From Morinoia aosen (taxonomy: Eukaryota > Arthropoda > Malacostraca > Amphipoda > Talitridae), in assembly GCA_030386875.1 (NCBI GenBank), contig CM059560.1:30250183-30314182 (forward strand): 64,000 nucleotides of DNA. Reading direction: 5' to 3'. Below are positions 25,901 to 37,374 of this stretch, one piece after another. The notes below the pieces were generated by a model. The model worked only from the letters and a program-made list of their open reading frames with translations, had not been told where the DNA came from and ran no database searches. The stretch's first letter is position 1; the number at the start of each line of letters is the position of its first letter. A program made the translations under genes and the position numbers.

Positions 25901-27865
25901 TTTCAAATTTTTCAAATAATCTCTTCAAATTTCTACGCCCCGAGCTCAATTTTGAAACTCAAATCCCGAGTGCTTCGTTTATCGGTGAACATAGGTGAAT
26001 CAATGATTTAAATGTGAGGCTTACATTCGCCTCGCAGCTGCTCCGGAATTCAAGGAGGTCGTTTTGCGGGAGCCGTCGATTTAAAAGTTGGTATTCAGGA
26101 AAGAATTTGTGGCAAAACTTTGTTCATATTATACCTGAGAGATGGGCGCTGTTCTCGCGCATGCATTTACTTAACTTATCGATATGTAAGGAGCTGCTGC
26201 AAAAAAAACGCTTCTAACGAAAAATTTGCTTCATTTTGTTGGCATTCTTGAGAGCTCCAAGTCCAGACTTGCATATTTTTATTATTGAGAAACTCGTTCC
26301 CAGACAGAATGATGGCTTCAAACTTTTTCCATTATCGATTTAAGAATTTATTGATATCGACATTCACAAAAATCATTAGATATTTTACTCGCTGGGAATT
26401 TATCGACAAACTTGACGCATCGTTTGTTACCAAGAATTTCTTGGCCAAAATTGTATCATTTCGACTTATTAGGGTATGAGTAAGTTCACTATTCATAACG
26501 AACACGTAAAACAAGAAATTGACAAAGATCAGAGAGAAAAATAATTAGAAACAAAAAAAGAGCATCATTAAAAGCCTTTATAAATGAATGTTTTAGTTTA
26601 GTTAAGTATCATCTTTTTTTTCATTATACTTATTTTTTCGTGCTGTTTTAATGGCATTTTTTTATTTTGTTCCAAATAAATTTTTGGACATTAAAATAAC
26701 AGTTTTGCTAGCCTGAAACATTGCGCAAATTTTATTTATTCAAATAAGTTGCTTCTAAGAAACGGACCTCAAACAGGTTTTCGACTTATTTAAAGCTCAA
26801 TGTTCAATCTTGTAAGTCATCCTATTATTAATATTTCTCCTTCACCAGTGGAGAACACGATGTTTTATAGATTTTTAAACTATCCTATGGTAAAAGTTTA
26901 AATGAATATTAAAGTCTTGAACAAAAGTAGTTCCAACATTACAAATCATTTATGTCACCAACAACTTCCTTGAACTCTCATTAGACATTTGGCAATATTC
27001 TAATTCGGTTCAGTCTTCCGCTCGAGGAAGCAACCAAGCATCGTTTACCTGTTCTGTAACGTCCTATTTACCTCATCGCCTAGCGCAAGATTTTGTCACT
27101 TTCAATTTTCGAAGTCAGCGAACAAAATAAAATCTTCAGAGACGCAAGGCAAAGGGAGAAGCAGCAAAAACTTCCCACCTTCCGAAAACTTTTTGCGACA
27201 AAAAGGTGCGAGTGAGGTGACGCTGTCGTTCCGGAAGACCCAGCCACTAAGCTCTGAAAATTAACACGTTTTTGTTATATTTCCCAGTTTCTGAGTGCAA
27301 CTTTTACGTGAAAGTTATTAATTCCAGCTGCCGTGAGTACCAGGACGTTCACCTCATGACTTTGTCTTTGCACCGTCCGTATTGCAGCTACTTACCTGTA
27401 ATCCAAGTTTCACGTCCATTTTTACCTATACCTAATTTCAACCTGATAGAAGCATTTGCGGTATTTCTTCCACCTTATCTGTTCTCCTAATTCCTTTTAC
27501 AAATTTATACTGACCTTGTTTCCTTGACATGATTCGATTCCCTTAATTTCCGTCTGAGGATTAAGTTCGCCTGATTTTTATCATTTGACGATATTATCCC
27601 AATAATTCTCACCTGTAAGTTCACTTTTTATGAAGAGAGAAAAGCAGTGATGAACGAGTAAAAATTCGTCATAATAAAAAGAAACATTTCGGATTAACAT
27701 CCATCGTAATGCAAATCTTAAACCAATAAAAAGTTTCAGAGATTAAACTTTCACATGAACGAAAAATTGTTTAAAGGAACGCAATGAATACAAAATAATG
27801 TAAGAATGCTATGGCAAAACTGAATTTAAGAGATATAAACTCCGTTTATCTTTGAGGGACTGCTC
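22910..27865. other. Unassigned non-coding stretch
   Basis: About 5 kb of AT-rich DNA with only 60-76 codon frames lacking motifs. No repeats beyond short local duplications (for example around 25,440-25,490). Confidence 0.5.
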
Positions 27866-27869
27866 CCTT

Positions 27870-29220
27870 TTAAAAACGAACGTATATTCTAAAATCTTCA
27901 ATGTGCCCAAGTGTTGCAAACTGATTAGAATCGAGTAATTTATCCCGAAAAAGTTCATGGCCTTTAGCTGCTGATCGAAGATGAACAGGTTTATTGCACG
28001 GCTTTTCAGGCCGTAATCCTCCTGTGCTCCGCCACTCTAGTCTGAAGTGCACGTGTGGTCATACCGACATACTTTGAGGTACAACGAACATGACAATACG
28101 TCTAGAATAAATTATACTGCTCAGGCGGTACAGTATTTCTTTGAAGTTTAAAAAAGAATCGCTGGTAAATCTATAAATCAGGATTATTTGAGTTTGAAGC
28201 CTAGGACAATAATACAACGCAACTTTTTAGATGTCCAAGACCGATTTATAGCTCTACGGCTTAAAATACGGAAATAAAAAGATTAACTTAGTAAACAACG
28301 ATAACACTACCAGCAGTATGAAAGAAGAACAATTCTCATTGAAAATTTCCCAATTTGTTTTCGAAAAGTGGCCATTTTTTCAGAATCCAAAATCCATCGT
28401 AAAGAAAAGCGTGGGAGTAATGTTTTTATTCAGTTTTATATTCAAACTGCAAAAATTAGTACTTCAACCAGAAAGGGATTTTATGGGTAGGCCGAAGTCT
28501 AAAATTTATCACAATTTCTAATAATTGAACAATTTACATAGAGTAGCTTCGCATTAGATTTACAACGAAATAATAAAAGCGCATCGTTAATACATCTGCG
28601 GTAGAAAATAGGCTTGAACTCAAGAGAAGAGTCGAGAAACAATTCAGTTTCTAAAAAACCTTACAACATTTTTGAAGGCTGTTCCAAAATCTGAATCAGT
28701 TCTAAAACCTTTTACTTGTCCGTAAAATTCACCCGGGAAAATAAAAAAGAATTCGCAACCGCAAGTTTTAAAAGTTTTAGAAAAAGTCTGCCAGGGTGGC
28801 CCGTAAAAGTAAAACGTGTGCCGGTCAGTAGGCTGCTTAAATATCTGTTGATAGTTTGATTGGAAACAAATCGTTAAAAAGATTTCAAACGAAGACATAA
28901 AACAATTTTCTGCTTTCATGAAGGATTTCATGTCTTCAGTAAAATAGTGCGAGTATTCTGTGGTAAATTCACTCCTCATCAAAAAAATTGAAATAGAACT
29001 ACAAATTGTGTTAAAAACAAAGTTGTGAGATCTATGTGCAGTAAATATAACTGTGAATTGAAAATTATAAATTATTTTTTTTTAATTTATTAAACGTGTT
29101 ATTAACGTATCTATCCTTATCCACTATAACCACACTCCTATCCTTATCTGGCTTCAAAACGGTTACCGTCATATTTTGACCAAACCAGTGCAAAACATAC
29201 TGCTTATATTTCCTGTATCT
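27870..29220 (-). pseudogene. Decayed Penelope-like element, second lineage
   Basis: Two parts of a PLE protein are visible on the minus strand. Near 29,085-29,190 the frame reads KPDKDRSVVIVDKDRYV, the conserved N-terminal RT motif of PLEs (the intact element at 37 kb has KPDKGNGVVILNKRDYI). Near 28,000-28,110 it reads YCHVRCTSKYVGMTTRAL then RVAEHRR, the start of a GIY-YIG endonuclease. The reading frame is broken by frameshifts and stops, and I could not recognise the RT catalytic region in between, so it may be deleted or badly decayed. The sequence is far from the 37 kb element, so it represents another family. The ends are not defined and no pLTR was found. Confidence 0.7.
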
Positions 29221-29229
29221 ATTGACAGC

Positions 29230-32200
29230 TTAAAATCATTCTCTACCCATAAAGTTCACATGACAAGTCCTGCTGATAAATTTAACAATTTTTTTAAAAG
29301 CAGACGAGTTAGTTAAACTAAGACCAACGTTATTCTCATTACGCGTGAATAACTATTGTTTTAGCGAAGGATGAATTGATACCGTCATTGATAATTTAGT
29401 AAAAGATTACAAGATATGCCGAAGTGACAACAATGTATTCCAACTATTATCTTGGAAATGCCTCTCAACGGAGGTAATGAACAGATCTCGGTGTCATCTC
29501 TAAACAATTTGAACAATTTATTCAGAGACTTAATCTACTCTTCCTATAGTCATCACTTAGTGACCGAAGAAAGGAGATAGCAATTGTGAAAGCACTTTCA
29601 TCTGTGTTTAGAAAATTATAAGCATAACAAGAATCTCATTCGGCTAGTCTTGCTTCACACCTGCAAATCTGAAAGCCAAAACGACTGATTTATATTTTTG
29701 AGCATCAAGTACGATGATTAATCTACAGGTTATTCACACATATATATTTCCCTACTGCTGCATAGATTTCAGGCGTAAACACTTAGAGAAATCAAAAAAC
29801 TCTTTTTCGGGAATTTTTCACCGAACTGCTAGGAACACCTCCACGGCCTCACATGATCCTGAGTCCACTCTGAGAAAATGGCTACAATGCTCGGTGCAGG
29901 CAGGCAGGCGACCGCGGCAGAAAGAACGAGAAAAGAGCCCCTCAGGCGTTATTTGCTGGTGTAAATGTAATCACGACACAGAATGCACTTTCCTAATGGA
30001 CGATCACAACAGTCAGCTTTTTAACTTCTGACCTCTCACATAACATTTTCAGGAATGTTCTGAAAGTTTTAGCTCCTCGCGAAAAAATTGATGCTCGCAG
30101 ATTTGACACTCGTTCAGAAAGTTAAATTTCATTGAAAAATCTTCAGTAACCTATGGTGTCTGGAGGGAAAGCCAATACCTTAGTAGGGCTAAAAAGATAT
30201 TCAATTTTTAGATGCTGTTTGTAAATATTGAATGAACTATGAGTTATTGTCCTTCAAGTAAAAAATAATTCCGTCATCTTTTACATAATGTTGAACGATT
30301 GCGTAATATGAATTGAAAATAAATTACTCATCATCTTCAGAAATAAGTTAGTATAAACTTACTTTAATTGTGATTTTTTCTATTATTCGATTCACCATGT
30401 AAAATTTCCAACAGCAAAACTGATGCAATCAAAACCAATGATGATTTCGATTTAGGTAATAAAAAAACAGTATTTGAGCGAGAGCAATATTTCCTTAATC
30501 ACTGGCACTCAACATTCAAATCTACTTTGCTGTGTTTTTGTTCATTAGAAGGAAAGTTAAAACAGTAAACTGAATTTTTGAAACGCTTGTCATGCGGTGA
30601 AAAGCACGACTTCCTGATAAAAAGCAGTGCAGTGTCTTCAATAGGTTTCAACAGTTCAGTGAAGTAGTGCACTTGAAAATTAATTTAGAGGAGTGCATCG
30701 GGCCAATAGATGCATTGGGTCTATAGCAGTTAAACTGAGTTCAGTCGTTGGATGCTCAGGGCCGTATAAACCGTACGAGCGCAACAGCTGCGCGCACTGC
30801 CATTAGACACAACAGGTCAATAGTGAATACTACTGTATAGCATCCCACTGCGGCTCTCTTCCGATCAGGGGGATTAACTGACGGCATTATCACAGTGACA
30901 CGCGCAGCCGCGGTGCAAGAAAACTGCTGCAAAAGCCCACACTCTAGGCTGCATAATTGTTACTAAACCGAACTGCTGTAGTTCTGTGCCAATTTTCAAT
31001 GGGCGGCAGCATCAGAAGTGATGCACGCACATTTATTAAAATATGCTAAATATGCCGAAAATGTTCACCTTCTGTGTTCAACATGGTATTCTAGAACGCT
31101 TACCTTCCATTGTACTGTACGCCCACCCCAGAACAAACCATGCAACATTCTCCCTAAGAATAAAATTTTGACAGCGTAAACCTGTATGAAAACTCGCTTT
31201 ATTGGTGTTGAAGGCACGAGTGAACTTGGGCAACTATCGAGCAGCTCCTCAGCGTCGAGCATGCAGGAAATGAAGGCAAGAGTGCAGCCTGAGCTCGTTA
31301 GGACACACAGAGCTCGTTTAGTGCAGACTGAGCGGAAAACAATGACTGTTTAGCGACTTAAATAGAGCCTCCAAAAATTCCTAAACTCTTCCCTTGGTGG
31401 GAATAGTGATTTTATCTTAAATGGAGTCTGGCCTGAAAAGGTAACGTTGTCGTCGAATTTCGGTATAACATCAACCGTTGCATTTCATTCATTGTAGACA
31501 GGTCATTTCACTCAACAGGTTTCATTTAGAAACAATCGTAATGGACTTTGATGTTATTTACATAAATTTTATGAATAATAACCCTTTTTCAGTGCTGTGT
31601 TATGGCTGCAGCTCTGTGAGTAATGATGGTTACTTCAGTAATGACTTGACGAGGGAACATTTCAAGGTTTTTAACACATTTCAATTTCTTGTTCAAAAAA
31701 AACACTATTATGAGAAAGCTTAGAATTCGCGATGAATGATGCCGAGCTCAATTGCCTTCTTGATCGCATAAAATTTAGAAGATTTTCCAGAATCATGGCC
31801 CATAAAGCGGTCGCGTTCCTATAGTACATTCCTGAAACATTCTCAGGGCATTCTCATCGCTCAAAGAGCGTGTAATATCCGCTGAATTAATTACCTGCAG
31901 TGCTCACTCAAAATGAGCAGATATTAGGGAATAGCTGCCTTCAAATTGTTCGAGGGAAATTAAAAAATTTTGTAGTCGGTGCAGCCTGTCGAAACGTATG
32001 TCTACTAGGTACATAAAACTCTTAGATTACTAACGTAATCGTAAGCCATATTTATAATGAAAATTCATATGAATAGATGTTGTATCCCCAATGTTGCTGT
32101 TATTCTAAGACGATATAAATTTGAAATCACTAAATCTTGCAAACTTGGTGGTAACCTTTTCACCTTTGATAAATTTAGCGAAGTAAGCGACTGCACACAT

Positions 32201-33090
32201 AAAGTGACATGCTAGCAAAAATTATTATAATCGTTTCTAAAGACAGCTAATTTTATTTCCGCAAGTTATTATTAGATCTCCCAACAGGGCGGTGTGAAAT
32301 TGTTCACATGAAGAAGAATTTGAATTTTTCGGTTGCCCAGATTCTACATTTTTACAAAATTTCTTTAGCAAGGTTCACGAGTTCACGAGTTAGTCAAATG
32401 ATTAGCCCAGACTAAGTTACCTCTAGTCCTATTGATTTTTTATGTACCTTCCCTCGTCCATTTCAATTATTACATTAAAACCCACAGAATTTACTTATAT
32501 GTTCCCACTGGCAGTTTGCATCTGTAAGGCCTATCTTTCAACAAGGTCACTAACCCTCCGACGCCTTTTGCAGAATGTACTGAACGTTTTCACTGGAACA
32601 ATAAAAAACGTAACGAGCGCAGTGGTGATCCACAACCAATAGCTCCGCCTGACACTTCAATACCACGTAATCCTTGCCGTGCCCAAAACGAAGAGGGAAT
32701 TGTGAAACTGGATTTTAATTGGATGTAGCAGGGATACTTCAAATGCCGGGATTACTAGTGATGTACCAATTCAGTTACGAGCGAATGAAGAGAATAAGAG
32801 AAGAAAACATCGATTGAATTTCCCCACGATTCAGGTAAAATGATAGGCTCCAGCGTTTTGCACAGTGGAATAGAGTAATTAAAAAATACAAATAATTAGG
32901 TGAACTAGAGCAAGCAACTATGCTCGCATGTTTCTCATCAAGTTTACTGGATCGTATCAATGTGCGCTTGTTTTGCATTGTGGCATGCAAGTTTGTTTTA
33001 TAAGAGACAAGCTACTCAATGGGAAATTCACTCCCTGTGGTGCACGAGAAAAATTTACTTCTTTTCAGCTAGACTATGATCACTATATTT
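29230..33090. other. Unassigned non-coding stretch
   Basis: Frames up to 105 codons (29,714-30,031 +) have no recognisable domain. A moderately GC-richer patch at 30,740-31,010 contains no assignable exon. Confidence 0.45.
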
Positions 33091-33093
33091 ACA

Positions 33094-34430
33094 CCTTTTT
33101 CACATCAAGTTAATCAAAGTCAAGTTCAAATTATTCCAACCCTAAGTTGACTTAAAAATTGAAATAATCACTTGTTAATTTGAGCTATTCTGTTGTAAAT
33201 ATGTATCTACTGGGTGAGATGAGCCAGAAAAACGTTTTTCCTATCAGCGAGGAACACATAAAATTTCTGCAACCTAAAAACAAGCTGTCGTAAATTGTGG
33301 TAAGTATCCCGCATCAGGAGGCAGGGTGTGATTCAGATCTTTGAGAGGAGTAACATATAAAAGTCAATTATAAAAATTTCGTATTATACTACACATTAAA
33401 GTTGTTTTACAATTCTACATTTATGGCAGTATACATCCATTCAAATATTTATGGTCAAAGACAATTTTATGTTACACATACACATAGTAGTATCGAGGAT
33501 TTATTCACACTCATATAGAGATTTATATACGTGAAATACCATTTTATCACATCTATAAAATCATATATGCATGCAACTACGAAAGATTCCCATTGGACGA
33601 CATGTAGATTTAACCTTTAAGAGAAACATAGCAACGAAGTGTGTTTATGCTTGTTCAAACGATTTTCGTAAAAACATGTTACAATTTGTTTTTTCGACAT
33701 AGATGATATATTTGCCTTGGCTTATTCATTCAAAGGGATGGCACAATTTTTATTCCTAATTCAGGAATGTATCTGTGTTGTAATATGCTTATATAAATTG
33801 TAATCAAATTGTATCGCACATAAGTACACAGTGAATCGCATTTGCATATTTCTTTTAAATGTTAAATCTACACATCGTTCAATAGTAATCTTTTGTAGTT
33901 ACATGCATGTATGATTTTATATATATATGAGATAAAGTGTAAATTCATGTTAATAAATCTCTATATGAATGTAAATAAATCCTCGATACTACTGTGTGTA
34001 TGTGCAACATAAGATTGCCTTCGAACGTAAATATTTGAATGGATGCACACTGCCATTAACTTAGAACAGTAAAATAACTTTAATATGTAGTATAATAGGA
34101 AGTTTTTATTTTCGACTCCTATCTGTTACTCCGCTCAAAGATCTGAATCACACCCTGCCTCCTGATGCTGGATACTTACCACACTTTACGACAGCTTGCT
34201 TTTAGATTGCAGAAATGTTATGTATTCCTTGCTGAAAGGAAAACCGTTTTTCTTGTTCATTACACCCAATAACTACATATTTAACACAAAAAACGCTCAA
34301 ATTAACGAGTGATTATGTCAATTCTCAACTCAACTTAGGGTTGGATTAATTTGAAGATGACTTGGATTAAATTGAACTTGACTTGGATTAATTTAAACTT
34401 GTCTTGGATTAATTTGAAGTGAAAAAGGTT
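33094..34430. mobile_element. 1.3 kb foldback element (long inverted repeat)
   Basis: The two halves are reverse complements, with arms of roughly 550-600 bp from the outer cctttttcac/gtgaaaaagg inward. Clear anchors are gcatcaggaggcagggtgtg near 33,313 against caccctgcctcctgatgc near 34,151, and gtagtatcgagg (33,487) against cctcgatactac (33,981). The arms are diverged by substitutions and small indels. The central 190 bp or so (about 33,660-33,850) is unpaired. There is no coding frame, so it is non-autonomous. No target duplication could be fixed. Confidence 0.85.
34341..34421. repeat. 21 bp subterminal tandem repeat in the foldback arm
   Basis: Four near-perfect units starting ttggattaa at 34,341, 34,362, 34,383 and 34,404. 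The left arm has fewer and more diverged copies, so the array changed length in one arm only. Confidence 0.9.
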
Positions 34431-34434
34431 CCAA

Positions 34435-34955
34435 GGCCCCAAAAAATTTCAAAAAGGTTTGAAAGGAAAAGCGAAGTTCCTTCAAAATAGGTCTAGAGCG
34501 TTGGTGCATGTTGGTATAAAACATCTTTCGCAGATAACAATTCTGCCGCCCATTAGTTGCTTGCCTTAGCGTAACCGTTCTATAGTCATCTTCGAATCCA
34601 TAGTTCTGATACTCGATGACAACGCAGCATCTTATAAAAGAGGCGCATTTCCGCTCAATATTTGTAAAATCACTCATTCCTGCACGCCAGCAGAAACCAT
34701 GTATTAGCTGGTAGATGTAAGTAAAGCGATTTGGGGCAATCCAACTAAGGCAATGACTTCAAACTTACGCAATCGTCAATCATATATTTAAACAAAAATA
34801 GTTTCTTCATCACATGTATGAGGTAGTCGATAATCAAATTATGATCAGAGAATCATGCAGTTAGGTTTAAAATTACTAAAATTACTTTCCGACTATCACC
34901 ATCCATATGTGAAATGTTCAATGCTCCATTGAGCATAAATGTTTAGTGCTGCAGT
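34435..34955. other. Unassigned non-coding stretch
   Basis: A 94-codon minus frame lies here and begins just outside the foldback element's right end. No domain recognised. Confidence 0.45.
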
Positions 34956-34960
34956 AAACT

Positions 34961-35084
34961 TGGGTTCAGATTTGCAAAATAGGGTCCAGATTCGTGAGAT
35001 AGGGTCCAGATTTGTAAGATAGGGGACAGATTTGTAAGATAGGGTCCAGATTTGTAAAATGCGTAGGGTTCAGATTTGTAAAAT
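34961..35084. repeat. 20 bp tandem repeat, six copies
   Basis: Units of the form agggtccagatttgtaagat at 34,961, 34,981, 35,001, 35,021, 35,041 and, after a 4 bp insertion, 35,065. The minus-strand 91-codon frame crossing it encodes a periodic peptide because of the array. Confidence 0.95.
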
Positions 35085-35312
35085 ACCCTACTCAATACCT
35101 TCTCCCCTTCCTCATAGTTCTTACTCTTCAAGTTTTCCAGAAAGCAAAAGAAAACACAAACAAAAATCAATAACTGTAAGCCTAGAACTACTAAATTGTT
35201 TTGTTTTCTGACAAGCAAATTCTCAAATTTCAGCTTTTACTAAAACGAAAAAGGTTATTTGAAACGTTAAATTTACCAATTTAAGCGAGTCAAAAGCAAT
35301 TACGGAAGCCGC

Positions 35313-35386
35313 GGCGCGGGCGCGCGCGTGCCCACTTCCTGGCCTGCTCGGGACGCGTCACCACGAGGTTCACGGCTCGGATCGCA
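35313..35386 (-). CDS. Weak candidate exon in CpG-rich patch
   Basis: The minus frame reads AIRAVNLVVTRPEQARKW followed by an Arg-rich run, after a possible acceptor gtctag. A possible donor gtaatt lies downstream. I cannot connect it to another exon and no family is recognised. Confidence 0.15.
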
Positions 35387-36761
35387 CTAGACAAAAGTTC
35401 TAAGACGGGTTTCTGTTCCGCAATACAGAATTTGAGCTGCACTCTTTTTGAAAGAGCAAGAACTCCTGTAGAATTGGTTCAATTATTTTATGCAGTATTG
35501 TAGTATTTATCTACATATTAGATCGAAAAAAAAACACCGGTGCCTCAGTTTAGTGGTTCAACTACACAATCTCGCGATACCTCAGGTAAATTAATACTTT
35601 TTTGGGGGGAATGCTACTCTTGCAATTTTCCACTCCTTTCTCTTCTGTGAAACGAACTTCTGGTGTTACAAAGTATACTGGTGCTTGAAGGTAAACATGG
35701 ATGACTGTAAATGTTAGTTATTTCTCTTCTACTTTTCCACTGATGCCTGTGCGTGATTTGTGTTGGTCTGCGCAGGACTTGAGTGGCAACCCGAGAACGC
35801 GTACCTCAGGTCATTCTGTTACCATATTCATTTCTATTCTATTCCAAGTACCCTGCTCACGTACGTGGCTGTTAAATTTAGGCTAAAGTTTTAAATGTAC
35901 GAAACCTGGACAGTAAACATGGCCGTTGATAACATTAGCGCTGCTTTACTACATTAAACTACTTCACTGGGTAAATTTCTGGAACTCAATTGTTAACTTA
36001 TTCCTTTCAAAATAATAACTCATTTTAACGTTCAAAAGTAGCCGGATAATTTTTAGAGAGTTGGATAAAAATACAACAATCGGTGAAACAATGAGAATCA
36101 CTTGGGGGCCAGAGGTGATGAGGGTTTTCCAGACTGGCATAAAATAGCACACTAATTGTTAGTAACCTTTCACTTCCCTGACACATTGCTAATGCCATAT
36201 AAGTACACGTCGTACAGTGCATTGAATCACTCATTTGCCACAGTGACTGGAAACTTGTAACTTACATCTGACCTGTCAGTTGTGTGACAAATTATTGAGG
36301 AAACGGCAGATGTTGACGGAATAAATATGATCTAAATCTGGCGATGTGTAAAATCTAAATGTTACTTAAATCTAAAAAGTTCTAAGCCCGAATAAGGTTC
36401 TCTTCAAAATACAATATAAATATGAAAAACAGTTTTAATCAAAAGACGATTTGCGCAAGAGTATAGACGTGATTTGAACCTGAAATCGACCATGATATAA
36501 TGAAGACCTAAATCCAGTGGGATGTAAATCTGAAGACAATCTGGGAGCCCCAGCTGGGATTCACGGAGCGTGGACACAAAATTAACTGAAAACAACTTTT
36601 GGGAAAATATTTTCATGTTTAGGCTTTTTTCGAAAAAAATTTCATCAAGAAAAATACTGAACATTTGGAAACCTGTAAAATTGCCAGATGCAGATAGGTC
36701 ACTTTGCTCAATTTTAATTGGAAAAGGGCATAAATTTCAGGATTTTGACCTAGAAAAAGTC

Positions 36762-36894
36762 AATCTAGCGACTCTGGAAGAACGACCTGGACACACAAGT
36801 GGCACCGCCGTGCAGCGCTGCATGTGGCAGAGACGGCGGCTGCTCAAAGCGCTGCTTGAAACTGATGCGCAAACTGAAGCAATCACTGAAATTT
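36762..36894 (+). CDS. Weak candidate terminal exon
   Basis: A GC-rich patch whose plus frame ends with a stop at about 36,892-36,894 and reads TSGTAVQRCMWQRRRLLKAL followed by an acidic tail. A possible acceptor (aaatttcag) lies near 36,740. No partner exon or family recognised. Confidence 0.15.
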
Positions 36895-37052
36895 AACCGC
36901 TAATTTCCGACAGCATTAATCGGGAATAGCAACGCTAAAAAATGTTTGCTTTGAATGCTTAAAATGTACGAGTTTGCTAGGCAGATGTTAAGAACGATGT
37001 AGAGTAACTCAACCCTTCATTATGTAATGTTTTGTCCGATAAAAATTTACTT

Positions 37053-37065
37053 GATACATTTTTAG
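37053..37065. repeat. Target-site duplication, left copy
   Basis: gatacatttttag, identical to 41,363-41,375 and immediately outside the PLE composite. The last three bases (tag) also fit the element's own pLTR edge, so 10-13 bp is the safe range. Confidence 0.85.
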
Positions 37066-37144
37066 AATAAAAAGAAGAACCAGAGTAAAAACGAACATTA
37101 CATTTATTGCAAACGTTTCGGAATTAAAATTCCATCATCAGTGC
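37063..37144 (-). repeat. PLE pLTR, 3' copy of the full-length element
   Basis: 82 bp identical to 39,859-39,940. On the minus strand it starts gcactgatgatgg and ends ttttattcta. The first three plus-strand bases overlap the target duplication. Confidence 0.9.
37100..37144 (-). ncRNA. Hammerhead-ribozyme-like core in the pLTR
   Basis: On the minus strand CTGATGA (37,135-37,141) is followed, after one extra T, by a GGAAT/ATTCC stem and GAAAC (37,115-37,119). An ACGTTT/AAATGT stem then ends before a GTA triplet. This is the order of CUGAUGA, stem II, GAAA, stem III and cleavage triplet in type I hammerheads, which are reported in PLE pLTRs. I could not fold a convincing stem I, so activity is uncertain. 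Confidence 0.5.
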
Positions 37145-37332
37145 TGGAACAGGAGAGAAAAAAAAAATAAATTGTCTATTCTAAACACAAAATCAAATTA
37201 TTCCACATAATTCTCTAAATGACTAAAAACCTAATTTGTTCGTTCATACTCAAACAATAGCATACTCCTAATTCACACAAAAACACATGTACACGCTAAT
37301 TCAGAAAACAACAACGAAACACACTATGCATT

Positions 37333-37356
37333 CACACACACACACACACACACACA
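37333..37356. repeat. (CA)12 microsatellite in the PLE 3' region
   Basis: Twelve CA units between the stop codon and pLTR of the minus-strand copy. The plus-strand copy has ten TG units at 41,024-41,043. Confidence 0.95.
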
Positions 37357-37374
37357 TGCACATGCAGAATTACG

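Larger units (their letters stand above)
35090..37050. other. Unassigned stretch with two GC-rich patches
   Basis: A CpG-rich patch at 35,310-35,390 and a GC-rich patch at 36,775-36,880 stand out in AT-rich DNA; both are listed separately as weak exon candidates. Nothing else was recognised. Confidence 0.4.
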
